A stretch of 11,058 nt of DNA from DASSWB01 sp035705495 (GCA_035705495.1 DASSWB010000028.1:1-11058); one strand, 5' to 3'. Counted from the first letter of the stretch, positions 1-8,157 are shown. Notes: generated from the sequence alone by a model not told the origin. Numbers and translations: made by a program.

Positions 1-2
1 TT

Positions 3-1142
3 GAGAATGATCTTTTTGCTTTTGGAAACAATACCCAATCGATCGATCAATATTTTTTGGATCGTGCAAACGGCGTTCCACTGACTTTGTTTACTCCGCA
101 AGGAAACGAATCTTTGTCCGATTTGTACGCATATTTGGGAAACGCCCCACTTCCAACAGGGTATAATTACGGGAATTACGATATGCAAAGTGCCTATTTA
201 GGTTATGAAACGTTTATTTTTGATGAGCAAAATCCAGGTGATTTGCAAGGCACCACGTATGTTTCCAACATTGCCGGAAATGATTTTTATCAAGAATACA
301 ACCAAACTTCCACCGGTTTGAACGGAAAATTAACGATCAATACCGGAACTCAATTTAGGGATGATCTTTATTTGGGACTGAACATCAACAGCCATTTCAT
401 CAATTACGAGCGTACCACGCTTTTTTACGAAGAAAACAGCCATCCCGATAGTGATGTCAACGAAATTTATTACGAAAATACCTTACGCACACTTGGAACA
501 GGGGTTTCACTTCAACTCGGTGCCATTTATAAATTGGGGGATATGTTCCGAATTGGGGCCGCATACACTTCACCCACTTGGTACGTGATTTCCGAGGAAA
601 CCCTGCAATATTTGGAAACCGACAGCAATGAATTTGGGCCCGCTACCGCCAACCCGAACGTGATCAATATTTTCCCGGATTATCAATTGCGCACCCCCGG
701 AAAATTAACCGGAAGTTTGGCCATGGTTTTTGGCAAGTCGGGACTGCTCAGTTTTGATTATTCCTACAAAGATTATTCGAACACCGAATTCGATTCCGAG
801 TTCGGAAATCATGTTTTTGCCGGTCAAAACACAAGCATCGAAAACAATTTGAAAGCTGCGTCGACCTATCGGGTCGGTGGTGAATACAGAATCGAGAATT
901 GGAGTTTGCGCGGTGGTTACCGTTTTGAGGAAAGCCCCTATGAAAATGAAGAAATTATGGGCAACCTTTCCGGATATTCGCTGGGTTTCGGTTATGATTT
1001 CGGGAATTTGGAACTGGATTTCGCCTACGATTTTTCCGAAAGGGAATATCGCCAAACATTGCTTCAAACCGGCTTGGAAGAACAAGCTTTTGTTGACAAT
1101 CACAATTCCAATTATACCGTTACGCTCAGTTTTGGAATTTGA
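3..1142 (+). CDS. OmpP1/FadL-family outer-membrane porin, 5' end outside the window
   Basis: This is the C-terminal 379 residues of an outer-membrane beta-barrel of the OmpP1/FadL family, which imports long-chain fatty acids and other hydrophobic compounds. The frame is open back to the window edge (ENDLFAFGNN... precedes the first TTG at 57), so 57 is not a real start. The protein shows alternating polar and aromatic strands, a FadL-like segment AAYTSPTWYV, and a repeated barrel pattern (YRVGGEYRIENWSLRGGYRF). It ends TVTLSFGI, a typical final beta strand. The N-terminal plug and signal peptide are missing because the gene is cut. It belongs to the core-like left part of the window and ends 147 bp before the thioredoxin-like gene. 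The family call rests on recalled motifs; the exact substrate cannot be read. Confidence 0.82.
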   Translation, partial: ENDLFAFGNNTQSIDQYFLDRANGVPLTLFTPQGNESLSDLYAYLGNAPLPTGYNYGNYDMQSAYLGYETFIFDEQNPGDLQGTTYVSNIAGNDFYQEYNQTSTGLNGKLTINTGTQFRDDLYLGLNINSHFINYERTTLFYEENSHPDSDVNEIYYENTLRTLGTGVSLQLGAIYKLGDMFRIGAAYTSPTWYVISEETLQYLETDSNEFGPATANPNVINIFPDYQLRTPGKLTGSLAMVFGKSGLLSFDYSYKDYSNTEFDSEFGNHVFAGQNTSIENNLKAASTYRVGGEYRIENWSLRGGYRFEESPYENEEIMGNLSGYSLGFGYDFGNLELDFAYDFSEREYRQTLLQTGLEEQAFVDNHNSNYTVTLSFGI

Positions 1143-1289
1143 CAATCATTTCAAAAAATTCCTTTCATTTTTAACCGATCCCGAAAAAAAATCCAGTATT
1201 TTAGTACCACTAAAATTCTTGTTTAAAAAATTTAGGTTGTCTTCCCAAAAACAGCGGCGTTTTGGTTTCAACCGCTATAAAACACATTC

Positions 1290-1877
1290 ATGAAAAAAAT
1301 AGTCCTATCTTTAAGTTTATTCGCTTTTTTGGCTTGTGGAAGTCAAAAAATGGCCACCGAAACCGAAGCGCAAACCACTTCCGAAACGGTTGAAAAACCT
1401 GAAACCAAACCCCAAAAATCCCCATTGATGGCAGAAGGGAACATTACGTTGACCGATTTTAAATCGGGCAGTAACAAAGCTTGGTTCGAACGTGGTTATA
1501 ACGCCTATTCGCCCGACCAAGAACTCGTCAACGCTTTTGGCAAAGCAATGAAAAATCACGATTATCAAATCGATGTTTATATGGGCACTTGGTGCGGCGA
1601 CAGCCGACGCGAAGTTCCACGGCTGTACAAATTGTTGGAAATGATCGATTTTGATATGGACAAACTCAGCGTGGTGGCGGTGAACCGTGCCAAACAAGTT
1701 CCGAATGTATCTCCCGAAATCGCCAACCAATTGAACATTCATCATGTTCCTACTATTATTTTTTACGAAAACGGGAAAGAAACCGAACGTTTCGTGGAAT
1801 CGGCCACGGAAAGTTTGGTGAAAGACCTTACGAAAATCGCTTCGGATCAAACGTACACGGACAGTTATGGAAAATAA
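1290..1877 (+). CDS. Thioredoxin-fold lipoprotein with a single active-site cysteine
   Basis: This is a 195-residue thioredoxin-family protein. Residues 1-16 form a lipoprotein signal peptide (MKKIVLSLSLFAFLAC), with Cys16 as the lipidated residue, so the mature protein should sit on a membrane facing the periplasm. A Thr/Glu/Lys-rich linker (about 21-45) precedes the thioredoxin fold. The active-site region is GTWCGDSRREVP (99-110): Cys102 is present but the second cysteine of CxxC is Ser105. The cis-proline loop is intact (HHVPTIIF, Pro154). A monothiol site argues against a standard disulfide oxidoreductase and fits a thiol-binding, reductase-like or chaperone role; this is inference. The ATG at 1290 is followed at once by the signal peptide. 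A strong terminator follows the gene, so it is probably transcribed alone. Confidence 0.85.
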   Translation: MKKIVLSLSLFAFLACGSQKMATETEAQTTSETVEKPETKPQKSPLMAEGNITLTDFKSGSNKAWFERGYNAYSPDQELVNAFGKAMKNHDYQIDVYMGTWCGDSRREVPRLYKLLEMIDFDMDKLSVVAVNRAKQVPNVSPEIANQLNIHHVPTIIFYENGKETERFVESATESLVKDLTKIASDQTYTDSYGK

Positions 1878-1939
1878 TTGTTGAATATTTTTTGTGTCAA
1901 TTCGTCGAACGAATTCAAGCCTTATTTTGGGTTTTCCAC

Positions 1940-1982
1940 AAGCCTTTCAACATATAAAACGTTGAAAGGCTTCCCTTTTTTA
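1940..1982 (+). terminator. Rho-independent terminator after the thioredoxin-like gene
   Basis: A perfect 12-bp inverted repeat (aagcctttcaac at 1940-1951, gttgaaaggctt at 1961-1972) encloses a 9-nt loop. It is followed by ccc and a T run at 1976-1982. It lies 62 bp past the stop codon at 1877 and separates this gene from the DUF4199 gene. Confidence 0.85.
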
Positions 1983-2002
1983 ACAACAAAAAAGAAATTA
2001 AG

Positions 2003-2010
2003 TATCTTCG
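2003..2010 (+). promoter_or_regulatory. Possible -7 box for the DUF4199 gene
   Basis: tatcttcg differs at one position from the Bacteroidota -7 consensus TAnnTTTG and lies 25 bp before the ATG at 2035, downstream of a terminator. No clear -33 TTG was seen, so this is a weak call. Confidence 0.3.
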
Positions 2011-2034
2011 CTTGAAAACCAAAAACACCGACCG

Positions 2035-2529
2035 ATGAAAAAATTCAAAATCGAATTCAAGTGGGCACTTATTTTCACAGCCGCTTCCCTGTTGTGGATG
2101 TATTTTGAAAAAGCGATGGGTTGGCACGGTGAGCACATCGAGCAACACCCGATTTACACCAATTTATTTGGCATTGTAGCCATCATAATTTATGTTTTGG
2201 CCTTACGAGACAAGCGTGAAAATTTTTACAACGGCATTATGGATTGGAAACAAGGGTTTTTGTCCGGTGCCATTTTGTCGATCATCATTGCCGCAATCAC
2301 ACCATTGGCGCAATATGTAGCCCATACTTACATTTCGCCCCAATATTTTGAAAATATGATCGCCCACAGTGTGGAAAACAATATTATGAAAATTGAGGCT
2401 GCGGAAAATTATTTTGTGCTTTCCAAATACATGTTCATGTCGGCCTTTTTTGCACTTTCAGTCGGTATTGTCACTGCCGCTGTCGTAGCATGGTTTCTAA
2501 AATCGAAACCCAAAATTGAAGATCGGTAA
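2035..2529 (+). CDS. DUF4199-type integral membrane protein
   Basis: This 164-residue protein resembles the DUF4199 family, common in Bacteroidota and without an assigned function. Four hydrophobic segments are visible at about residues 8-23, 45-58, 73-96 and 130-154, giving a small four-helix membrane protein. A charged stretch (RDKRENF) and the block MDWKQGFLSGAILSII match the family pattern of a short loop before the second hairpin. A further loop reads ISPQYFENMIAHSVENN. The start codon is the ATG right after an A-rich leader; no strong ribosome-binding site is seen, which is normal for this phylum. A terminator overlaps its stop codon, so it appears monocistronic. It is the last core-like gene before the presumed island boundary. 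Confidence 0.75.
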   Translation: MKKFKIEFKWALIFTAASLLWMYFEKAMGWHGEHIEQHPIYTNLFGIVAIIIYVLALRDKRENFYNGIMDWKQGFLSGAILSIIIAAITPLAQYVAHTYISPQYFENMIAHSVENNIMKIEAAENYFVLSKYMFMSAFFALSVGIVTAAVVAWFLKSKPKIEDR

Positions 2530-2555
2530 GCAATCGAAAGGCTTCCGCTTTTTTT
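2524..2555 (+). terminator. Terminator overlapping the DUF4199 stop codon
   Basis: cggtaagc (2524-2531) pairs with gcttccg (2541-2547) with one bulged base across a 9-nt loop, and a run of seven T follows at 2549-2555. The left arm includes the stop codon at 2527-2529. Confidence 0.6.
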
Positions 2556-2618
2556 ATAAATCTTCGTTTTTGAAAAGACAGGATTGGCTCCGCCCCTCCT
2601 GACAAAGCTCCGCTTTGA

Positions 2619-2681
2619 AAACAAAAAGCCCCAAAAAATAAATTGAAGCAAGCTTCTTTTATTTTTTGGGGCTTTTTGTTT
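2619..2681. terminator. 24-bp-arm palindrome, probable bidirectional terminator
   Basis: The arms at 2619-2642 and 2658-2681 are perfect inverted complements over 24 bp (core agcccc/ggggct flanked by A and T tracts). The 15-bp centre itself forms a small hairpin, gaagc-aa-gcttc. With A runs on one side and T runs on the other, it can terminate transcription in both directions. Read on the minus strand it lies directly downstream of the tRNA-like 3' end at 2686-2702, so it may have been the terminator of that tRNA gene before the island inserted. Confidence 0.7.
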
Positions 2682-2685
2682 ATTC

Positions 2686-2702
2686 GTGACCCCGGCAGGA
2701 TT
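2686..2702 (-). other. Candidate attachment site: tRNA 3'-end remnant
   Basis: The string gtgaccccggcaggatt, read on the minus strand, is AATCCTGCCGGGGTCAC. This has the form of the last part of a tRNA: end of T loop (AAT), 3' T-stem strand (CCTGC), 3' acceptor strand (CGGGGTC) and discriminator A. Tyrosine integrases often recombine in exactly this part of a tRNA and leave one copy next to the integrase gene. The rest of a tRNA is absent here: the sequence continues acaaacaac instead of a T loop of the form cgaacc. The identification is inference, because the matching intact tRNA would be outside the window. Confidence 0.38.
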
Positions 2703-2839
2703 ACAAACAACTTAATCCGTTTTATTTTTTATACGAGCAACAACAAGCTTAAAACCCCTTTGTTTATGGTGTTTAAAAGCAATTAATCTTCAAAATTAAT
2801 AAAGTAAAATAAAGTTTAATTTGGATAAATAAGAAAAAA

Positions 2840-2860
2840 GGCGGTACATTCGGCGGTACA
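2840..2860. repeat. Tandem ggcggtaca repeats before the integrase
   Basis: ggcggtaca occurs at 2840-2848 and 2852-2860, a 12-bp period, ending 14 bp before the integrase ATG. Such repeats may be binding sites for the integrase itself or an operator. The function is not shown by the sequence. Confidence 0.45.
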
Positions 2861-2874
2861 AAATACGATACCAA

Positions 2875-4143
2875 ATGAGTTCAATTTCTTTAAAATTACG
2901 AGAAGCAATAAACAACGAACAAAGCATCTACCTTTATTTTAATTATGGCAGAAAAAAACAATATCGGTACGCCACTGGTTTCAAAATTAAAAACAAGAAA
3001 AATTGGAATCAAAAATCACAACAGGTAAAAAATGTGACGGATGAACCAAAAAGCCTTCATATAAATTCCGAACTCAACAAATTGATTGCTTTTTCCACCG
3101 CACTTTTAGAACAATTCGAACGCGAAAAAGTGAATATTTCCAACGCGCTAATCAAAAAGCATTTGACCGATTTTAAAAATCCGCATAAGAATACAACTAC
3201 TGATAAGCAAAAGTTAATCATCCCTTTTTACGAATGGTTTATTGAGTATTATTCCATTAATCCGCGTCCGGTTTCCAACAAGCCACTTGCAAAAAGCACC
3301 TTAAGAGTACATAAGAACAGCTTGGAAATATTGAGGAGTTACCAAAAAAAGAAAGGAAGCATTTCCTTTCAAGATATCACATTGGATTTTCATCATAATT
3401 TTGTGGAGCATCTTCGACAGCAAGACCTCTCCAACAACTATATCGGCACACAGGTAAAAAACATAAAAACCATTATGAACGATGCCTTTGAACGCGATTT
3501 TCATCAAAACTTAGACTATAAGAAATCCTCTTTCTCTGTACTGAAAGAAACGGTGGCTCATATTTATTTAACCGAGGAAGAACTAAAAAGAATGGAAGAT
3601 TTGGATTTGTCACAAGAACCGCGATACGATATCGCTCGAGATTTGTTTTTGATCGGGGCATTCACAGGTCTTCGGGTCTCGGATTATACCAAACTCAAAG
3701 ATGACAATCTTCAAGAAAATGATGGAATCAAATATTTTGAAGTTAAAACCCAAAAAACCGGAAAAACAGTTACAATTCCTTTGCATCCGGTAGTCAATAG
3801 AATTTTAAAGAAGAGAAACGGAAAACTGCCCCGAAAACTACCCGAACAACATATTAATAAAATGATTAAACAGATTGGCCTAATGGCTAAAATAAATGAG
3901 GAAATCCAATTTGAAAGAACACACGGTGGCGAAAAACGGCTAATAACCTCAAAAAAATATAAGCAAATTGCCAACCACACCGGAAGAAGAAGTTTTTGCA
4001 CCAATGCTTACCACTCTAAAATGCCAGTGATCGATATAATGGCAATTTCGGGGCATTCCTCAGAAAAAGTATTCTACAACTACCTCAAAGTAACCCCAAT
4101 AGAACGATTGAAAATTTTAGCAGATCACCAATTTTTTAAGTAG
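2875..4143 (+). CDS. Tyrosine-type site-specific integrase of a Bacteroidota integrative element
   Basis: This 422-residue tyrosine recombinase probably integrates and excises the element it borders. The N-terminus (1-60) looks like the arm-type DNA-binding domain of Bacteroidota integrases (YLYFNYGRKKQYRYATGFKI...NWNQKSQQ). Residues about 112-215 form the SAM-like core-binding domain (FYEWFIEYY...TLRVHKNSLEILRSY). The catalytic domain has a full set of residues: Arg267 (TGLRVSD), Lys in KTQKTGKT (about 294), His368 and Arg371 (NHTGRRSF), His394 (SGHSS) and the nucleophile Tyr403 (YNYLK). It should therefore be active. The ATG at 2875 lies right after the ggcggtaca repeats. It is convergent with hsdR (188 bp apart) and distinct from the smaller recombinase at 8598-9524, so two separate recombination activities are present. 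Confidence 0.92.
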   Translation: MSSISLKLREAINNEQSIYLYFNYGRKKQYRYATGFKIKNKKNWNQKSQQVKNVTDEPKSLHINSELNKLIAFSTALLEQFEREKVNISNALIKKHLTDFKNPHKNTTTDKQKLIIPFYEWFIEYYSINPRPVSNKPLAKSTLRVHKNSLEILRSYQKKKGSISFQDITLDFHHNFVEHLRQQDLSNNYIGTQVKNIKTIMNDAFERDFHQNLDYKKSSFSVLKETVAHIYLTEEELKRMEDLDLSQEPRYDIARDLFLIGAFTGLRVSDYTKLKDDNLQENDGIKYFEVKTQKTGKTVTIPLHPVVNRILKKRNGKLPRKLPEQHINKMIKQIGLMAKINEEIQFERTHGGEKRLITSKKYKQIANHTGRRSFCTNAYHSKMPVIDIMAISGHSSEKVFYNYLKVTPIERLKILADHQFFK

Positions 4144-4257
4144 AAGAACCTTGAAATTGCATTTTTTATTTCTTCCAAGTGAACCGCAATTAAGTGCGAC
4201 GGTTTACATAAAGCATCCGTTACTCATTATTTATATATGCAAAACCATCTCTTTAGC

Positions 4258-4298
4258 CACACGGTAACTGCGTTATAACCGTCAACGTAACCGCTGTG
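4258..4298. repeat. Imperfect stem-loop between the convergent integrase and hsdR
   Basis: cacacggt (4258-4265) pairs with accgctgtg (4290-4298) with one bulged base. An inner aacg/cgtt pairing is also possible, and taaccg is repeated inside (taaccg-tcaacg-taaccg). There is no T run directly at either foot, so it is not a classical terminator. It may be a weak terminator for convergent transcripts or a protein-binding site. Confidence 0.4.
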
Positions 4299-4331
4299 CT
4301 AAATCGCCCTGATTATTTTTTCAAACCTAAT

Positions 4332-7184
4332 TTAACTATCCATCCCGTTAATAAAGGTATCTACAAAATTGATTACTTTATTTAAAATGCTGTCGCCTAT
4401 TGTTTTTCGTTTTAAAACAGAAGGTTTTTCACCTTTTATAAGATTCAATAGTTCGTCCCTTAGCGGCTCCCTTTCGGCAAAGAGGTAATTTTCAATTAGT
4501 TTTTGGGTTTTTTCCTTATCCAAATTTTCTTCTTCAACTAATTTATTGAACGCTTTTTGTTGTTCGGCGGTCCAGAATTTTTCAAATTCTTGTGGGATTT
4601 CATCACTATCTTTTACTAAGGGTAAATTTTCTTCAATAAATTTTTCTATAAGTTCCCTCTTGCTTCTGAGGTTGGTTTCTCCTGCAATTAAATCCACTAC
4701 CTCTTTCTTTTTCTTCTGTTTTTCCGATGCTTTTGCTTCTTTTAATTCTGCCAATAATTTTAGAATGTAGGTTACATTAATTTCATCCCTGTGAATTAAT
4801 TCCAATTCAAAATCCACATCTTCTAAAACTGACACTTTTTCTTTATTGTGATCGGTTTTTACTTTATCGTAAAGGTCTAAATATTTGCTTTTATAGTCTT
4901 CAAACTGCTGGGCATCCATCGCCAAATCTTCCCAATCGAAATCTGCAAAAGAACCCATTGCGTTTTTAAGGCGCATTACCTCTCTGAAAGCCTTGATGAA
5001 TTCCAATTCATCTTCTTCACTTACCAAATCATCCACACTTTTTATTGTGGGGGTTATTCCTAAAAGATTAATAAAAGCCTCGTTGAACTTCTTTATGTAA
5101 TCCTCATAGGGCTTCATTATAATCACCTCTAAGGCTTCTTTGTTGCTGAAGAGTGTAATGGCTTCATCCGTCAACTTCTTCAAATTGCGAAATACAACTA
5201 TTTCCCCTTGCGATTTTTGTTCGTTGATAATGCGGTTTGTTCGCGAATAGGCTTGAATCAAGCCGTGGTAGCGCAAGTTTTTGTCCACATATAAGGTATT
5301 CAATGCCGGGCTATCAAAGCCAGTTAAAAACATATTTACCACAATGAGAATATCAATTTTTCTTTCTTTTACTTTCTTGGAAATATCATTGTAATAATTG
5401 TAAAAGGATTGGCTGTCTTTGGTCGAGAAATTAGAACCAAACATTTTGTTGTAATCACCTATATAACTTTCCAGTTTGTCCCTTTTATGTTGATGCAGGC
5501 CGTATAAGGCCGGTGATTCTTCCACTATCGATACTTCTTCGGGTATAAAACCGTTCGCATCTGCATCATCTTCATTGGCCACATAGCTAAAAATGGTGGC
5601 AATTTTTAAATTATGCTTACCCGCTTCCTTTCTCTGCTTGAATATATCGTAGTACTTTACCAAAACATCGGTGCTACTTACACATAACATTGCCGTAAAT
5701 TCCCTGCTATGGGTTTTTCTGTTGTGATTCGCTATAATGTAATCCACAATTTTTTCAATACGCTTCGTAGATTCCATTAACTCTTTACGGTCTATATCTT
5801 CTACCTCAATATCTATTTCCGTTGCACTATCTTTTTGTTTGAACTTTCCTACGTATTCTACCGCAAATTTGAGTACATTTTCATCTTTTATAGCATCGGT
5901 GATTACATATTTATGCAAACAATCGCCAAATAAATCTTTGGTAGTACGTTTCCCCAAATCATTTTTTGCGGCATTGTCGGCAAAAATTGGCGTTCCGGTA
6001 AAACCAAACATTTGGTGGTTATGGAAGAAATCTTTAATTCGTTTGTGGGTGTCGCCAAATTGACTACGATGGCACTCATCAAAAATAAATACCACCCGCT
6101 CATCTTGCAAAGCTTGCATCTTTTGCAAATAGCGTTTTTTACTGATTGCCGTGTTCAGCTTCTGAATGGTGGTTACAATTAGTTTTGTGTCGTCTTCAAA
6201 TTGCTTTACCAAGGCTTTGGTATTGTCCGTACCGTCGATGCTTCCTTTTGAGAAAGAATTAAATTCTTTGGTGGTTTGGTAATCCAAATCTTTACGGTCT
6301 ACCACAAACACCACTTTTTTCACTTGTGGCATTTGCATTATAATTTGACTTGCTTTAAAAGAAGTCAATGTTTTCCCCGAACCTGTGGTATGCCATATAT
6401 AGCCGTTGTGCGTGCTGTTTTTCACCTTATCGATCATCGCTTCCACTGCATAAAATTGATAGGGCCTTAAAACCATTAATATTTTATACGTTTCATTTAA
6501 AACAATATACTTACATATCATTTTTGAAAGGTGGCAAGGCTCAAGAAAATCACCCGTAAAACCGTTTAAGATATTGGTCAAACGTTTGTTTTCTTTGTTT
6601 GACCAAAAGAATGTCTGTTTAAAGGATTGGTTTCTATTATTGGCGTAATATTTAGTGTTCACCCCATTACTGATCACAAATATTTGAACGTATTGGTACA
6701 ATGCCGAATTGCTCCCGAACGAATGGCGATGGTAACGGTTGACCTGATTAAAGGCTTCCTTCATTTCCAAGCCCCTTCTTTTTAGTTCTATTTGAACCAA
6801 TGGCAGCCCATTGACCAATAGAGTAACATCATACCTGTTTTTATAGCTTCCTTCTATGGTTACTTGTTGGGTGACCTGGTATTGGTTTTGGCACCAATGC
6901 TCTGTGTTCAAAAATTCAAAATATAGGTTGTCGCCGTTATCACGGACAATATGTTGTTTTTCCCGTAAGGTTTTTGCTTTCTCAAATACAGAACCTTTGC
7001 TTAGAATGTTCAACACCCTTGCAAATTCGTCTTTGGAAAATGTAATGCCGTTATGCTTTTCCAATTGGGTTTTAAGATTGGCCAACAATGCTTCTTCGTT
7101 GGGGATGGCCACTTTGCCATAGCCTAAACTTTGAAGCTGTTCCACTAATTTATTTTCTAATATTTGTTCTGATTGGGTAGCCAT
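4332..7184 (-). CDS. hsdR: Type I restriction enzyme R subunit (HsdR)
   Basis: This 950-residue motor and nuclease subunit of a type I restriction-modification complex translocates DNA with ATP and cleaves foreign DNA when joined to HsdM and HsdS. The N-terminal PD-(D/E)xK nuclease shows Asp119 (RYDVTLLV) and Glu133-x-Lys135 (QIELK). The SF2 helicase motor has Walker A TTGSGKT (266-272), Walker B DECH (369-372), FTGTPI (395-400) and the late motif QAYSRTNR. The C-terminal part is rich in charged helices, as usual for the region that docks to HsdM. Its length suits the EcoR124-like branch. The ATG is 4 nt after the Abi stop codon, so it is probably co-transcribed and perhaps translationally coupled with the Abi gene. 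No hsdM lies beside it; hsdS is about 2.5 kb upstream across other genes. Confidence 0.95.
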   Translation of the reverse strand: MATQSEQILENKLVEQLQSLGYGKVAIPNEEALLANLKTQLEKHNGITFSKDEFARVLNILSKGSVFEKAKTLREKQHIVRDNGDNLYFEFLNTEHWCQNQYQVTQQVTIEGSYKNRYDVTLLVNGLPLVQIELKRRGLEMKEAFNQVNRYHRHSFGSNSALYQYVQIFVISNGVNTKYYANNRNQSFKQTFFWSNKENKRLTNILNGFTGDFLEPCHLSKMICKYIVLNETYKILMVLRPYQFYAVEAMIDKVKNSTHNGYIWHTTGSGKTLTSFKASQIIMQMPQVKKVVFVVDRKDLDYQTTKEFNSFSKGSIDGTDNTKALVKQFEDDTKLIVTTIQKLNTAISKKRYLQKMQALQDERVVFIFDECHRSQFGDTHKRIKDFFHNHQMFGFTGTPIFADNAAKNDLGKRTTKDLFGDCLHKYVITDAIKDENVLKFAVEYVGKFKQKDSATEIDIEVEDIDRKELMESTKRIEKIVDYIIANHNRKTHSREFTAMLCVSSTDVLVKYYDIFKQRKEAGKHNLKIATIFSYVANEDDADANGFIPEEVSIVEESPALYGLHQHKRDKLESYIGDYNKMFGSNFSTKDSQSFYNYYNDISKKVKERKIDILIVVNMFLTGFDSPALNTLYVDKNLRYHGLIQAYSRTNRIINEQKSQGEIVVFRNLKKLTDEAITLFSNKEALEVIIMKPYEDYIKKFNEAFINLLGITPTIKSVDDLVSEEDELEFIKAFREVMRLKNAMGSFADFDWEDLAMDAQQFEDYKSKYLDLYDKVKTDHNKEKVSVLEDVDFELELIHRDEINVTYILKLLAELKEAKASEKQKKKKEVVDLIAGETNLRSKRELIEKFIEENLPLVKDSDEIPQEFEKFWTAEQQKAFNKLVEEENLDKEKTQKLIENYLFAEREPLRDELLNLIKGEKPSVLKRKTIGDSILNKVINFVDTFINGMDS

Positions 7185-7188
7185 AATT

Positions 7189-8106
7189 TTATTTCCAAAG
7201 GGGTTCTTCTTGCCAATGCGGTTTCATCCCTAATGCACTGGGGTCTACATTGGGGTATTTTTCAAATAATTCGTTTAATCTAAGGGTAAAGTTGTTGTTG
7301 GGTTGTATGGTGTTCAATAAATACCGCATTAAACACATATGCACATATAATTTAGAAAACTCGTGTTGTTTGGGCACATTTTCTTTTTCTTCAATCCAAG
7401 GATTTGGGGGGTTGGGCAATAACTTTACAGTTCCCGGAAGATTCCTGTTCCATAGCCTTGAATGATGTGCACAAAAGTTCCTAATCTGGGCTATTGACTG
7501 CAACCAACTCGGCAAGTATGTATGATTTACCGCCCCAAGCTCTTCTGCAATAACATCTTTTGCTTGTATGGTGTGTTTTAAGTTTCCATATAATTTTGAT
7601 AAATTTCCAAAACTAACCTGCTCCATACTTTTCCAAGCAGGTGGAAACCTTAAATCATCTTTGTGCTTTTTGAAATGGTTTTTTATGGTGACATCCTTGC
7701 TTCTTGCCCTCGATATTTCCTCTTCTATTTTGGCAAGCGTTCTTGAGAACTGTAGCCTATCATTAAAAATTTCAGAATTACAAAACCACCAAGGATCTAT
7801 TTCGTGCGACAAATGGTATATGAGTTTTGTGCGAACGCTGATTTCTATTTTTTCAATAACATCAAAAAGCAACAAGCGCAATTCCGCATCAAAATTATAA
7901 AGGGCGATCACATCGGAAAACCTACTGTTTGGTTTGAACTTGTGATTTTCTTTATCTTCTTGCATCACGTACCAATATTCGCCCAAACGGTAATAACTAA
8001 TATTGGCCAAATATTTTTCAGCAAGGGCCGGATTGGGTATCTCCAAACCTCTTTTTTGTAGTTGGGCAATTTGCTCTTTTAGGGTAAATGCTTTTTTGCT
8101 AAACAT
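7189..8106 (-). CDS. Abi_2-family (AbiD/AbiF-like) abortive infection protein
   Basis: The 305-residue product (starting at MFSKKAFTLKEQ) matches the Abi_2 family, linked to abortive phage infection. Visible family blocks are SKKAFTLKEQIAQLQKRGLEI (N-terminus), YLANISYYRLGEYW, a helix EKIEISVRTKLIYHLS, and the C-terminal motif IRNFCAHHSRLWNR. RNFCAH fits the HEPN-domain Rx4H signature (Arg209, His214), typical of RNases that cut cellular RNA on phage attack. An in-frame ATG at 8163 would add 19 residues, but they look unlike the family and would read through a strong hairpin, so the ATG at 8104-8106 was chosen. Its stop is 4 nt before hsdR. Phage defence is inferred from the family; activity and trigger are not shown. 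Confidence 0.85.
   Translation of the reverse strand: MFSKKAFTLKEQIAQLQKRGLEIPNPALAEKYLANISYYRLGEYWYVMQEDKENHKFKPNSRFSDVIALYNFDAELRLLLFDVIEKIEISVRTKLIYHLSHEIDPWWFCNSEIFNDRLQFSRTLAKIEEEISRARSKDVTIKNHFKKHKDDLRFPPAWKSMEQVSFGNLSKLYGNLKHTIQAKDVIAEELGAVNHTYLPSWLQSIAQIRNFCAHHSRLWNRNLPGTVKLLPNPPNPWIEEKENVPKQHEFSKLYVHMCLMRYLLNTIQPNNNFTLRLNELFEKYPNVDPSALGMKPHWQEEPLWK
8060..8090. repeat. Direct repeat copy 1 (inside the intact Abi gene)
   Basis: The 31-bp segment 8060-8090 and the segment 8441-8471 match at 30 of 31 positions (agttgggcaattt... to ...ggtaaatg versus ggtatatg). Copy 1 encodes TLKEQIAQL of the Abi protein. Confidence 0.9.
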
Positions 8107-8157
8107 AGGAAGGAAGCGTTGTGGATAGCAAAAACAGAAAGGGGCATAAAGCAAAAG

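Larger units (their letters stand above)
2530..2874. other. Gene-free boundary region between core genes and the island integrase
   Basis: No convincing coding sequence was seen in these 345 bp. In order they hold the U-tract of the DUF4199 terminator, a small hairpin (aaagc/gcttt around 2604-2616), a large palindrome (2619-2681), a tRNA-3'-end-like string (2686-2702), an AT-rich stretch, and two direct repeats just before the integrase ATG. The layout matches what is usual at the integrase-proximal end of an integrative element. Confidence 0.6.

Noticed and set aside
705..1293. Long antisense and out-of-frame reading frames over the FadL-like gene end
   Set aside because: They mirror the porin coding frame, show low-complexity composition and have no plausible start context.
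2576..2616. caggatt string and small hairpin near 2578-2616 as a second attachment-site copy
   Set aside because: Only 7 bases match the tRNA-like string at 2686-2702 and the rest of the tRNA end is missing.
2619..2681. Large palindrome considered as a transposon inverted repeat or CRISPR unit
   Set aside because: It is a single hairpin with A/T flanks, without a transposase or repeat-spacer pattern; a bidirectional terminator fits better.
4332..7184. HsdR considered as a stand-alone helicase-nuclease defence protein
   Set aside because: The domain order and neighbouring hsdS genes identify a standard type I R subunit.
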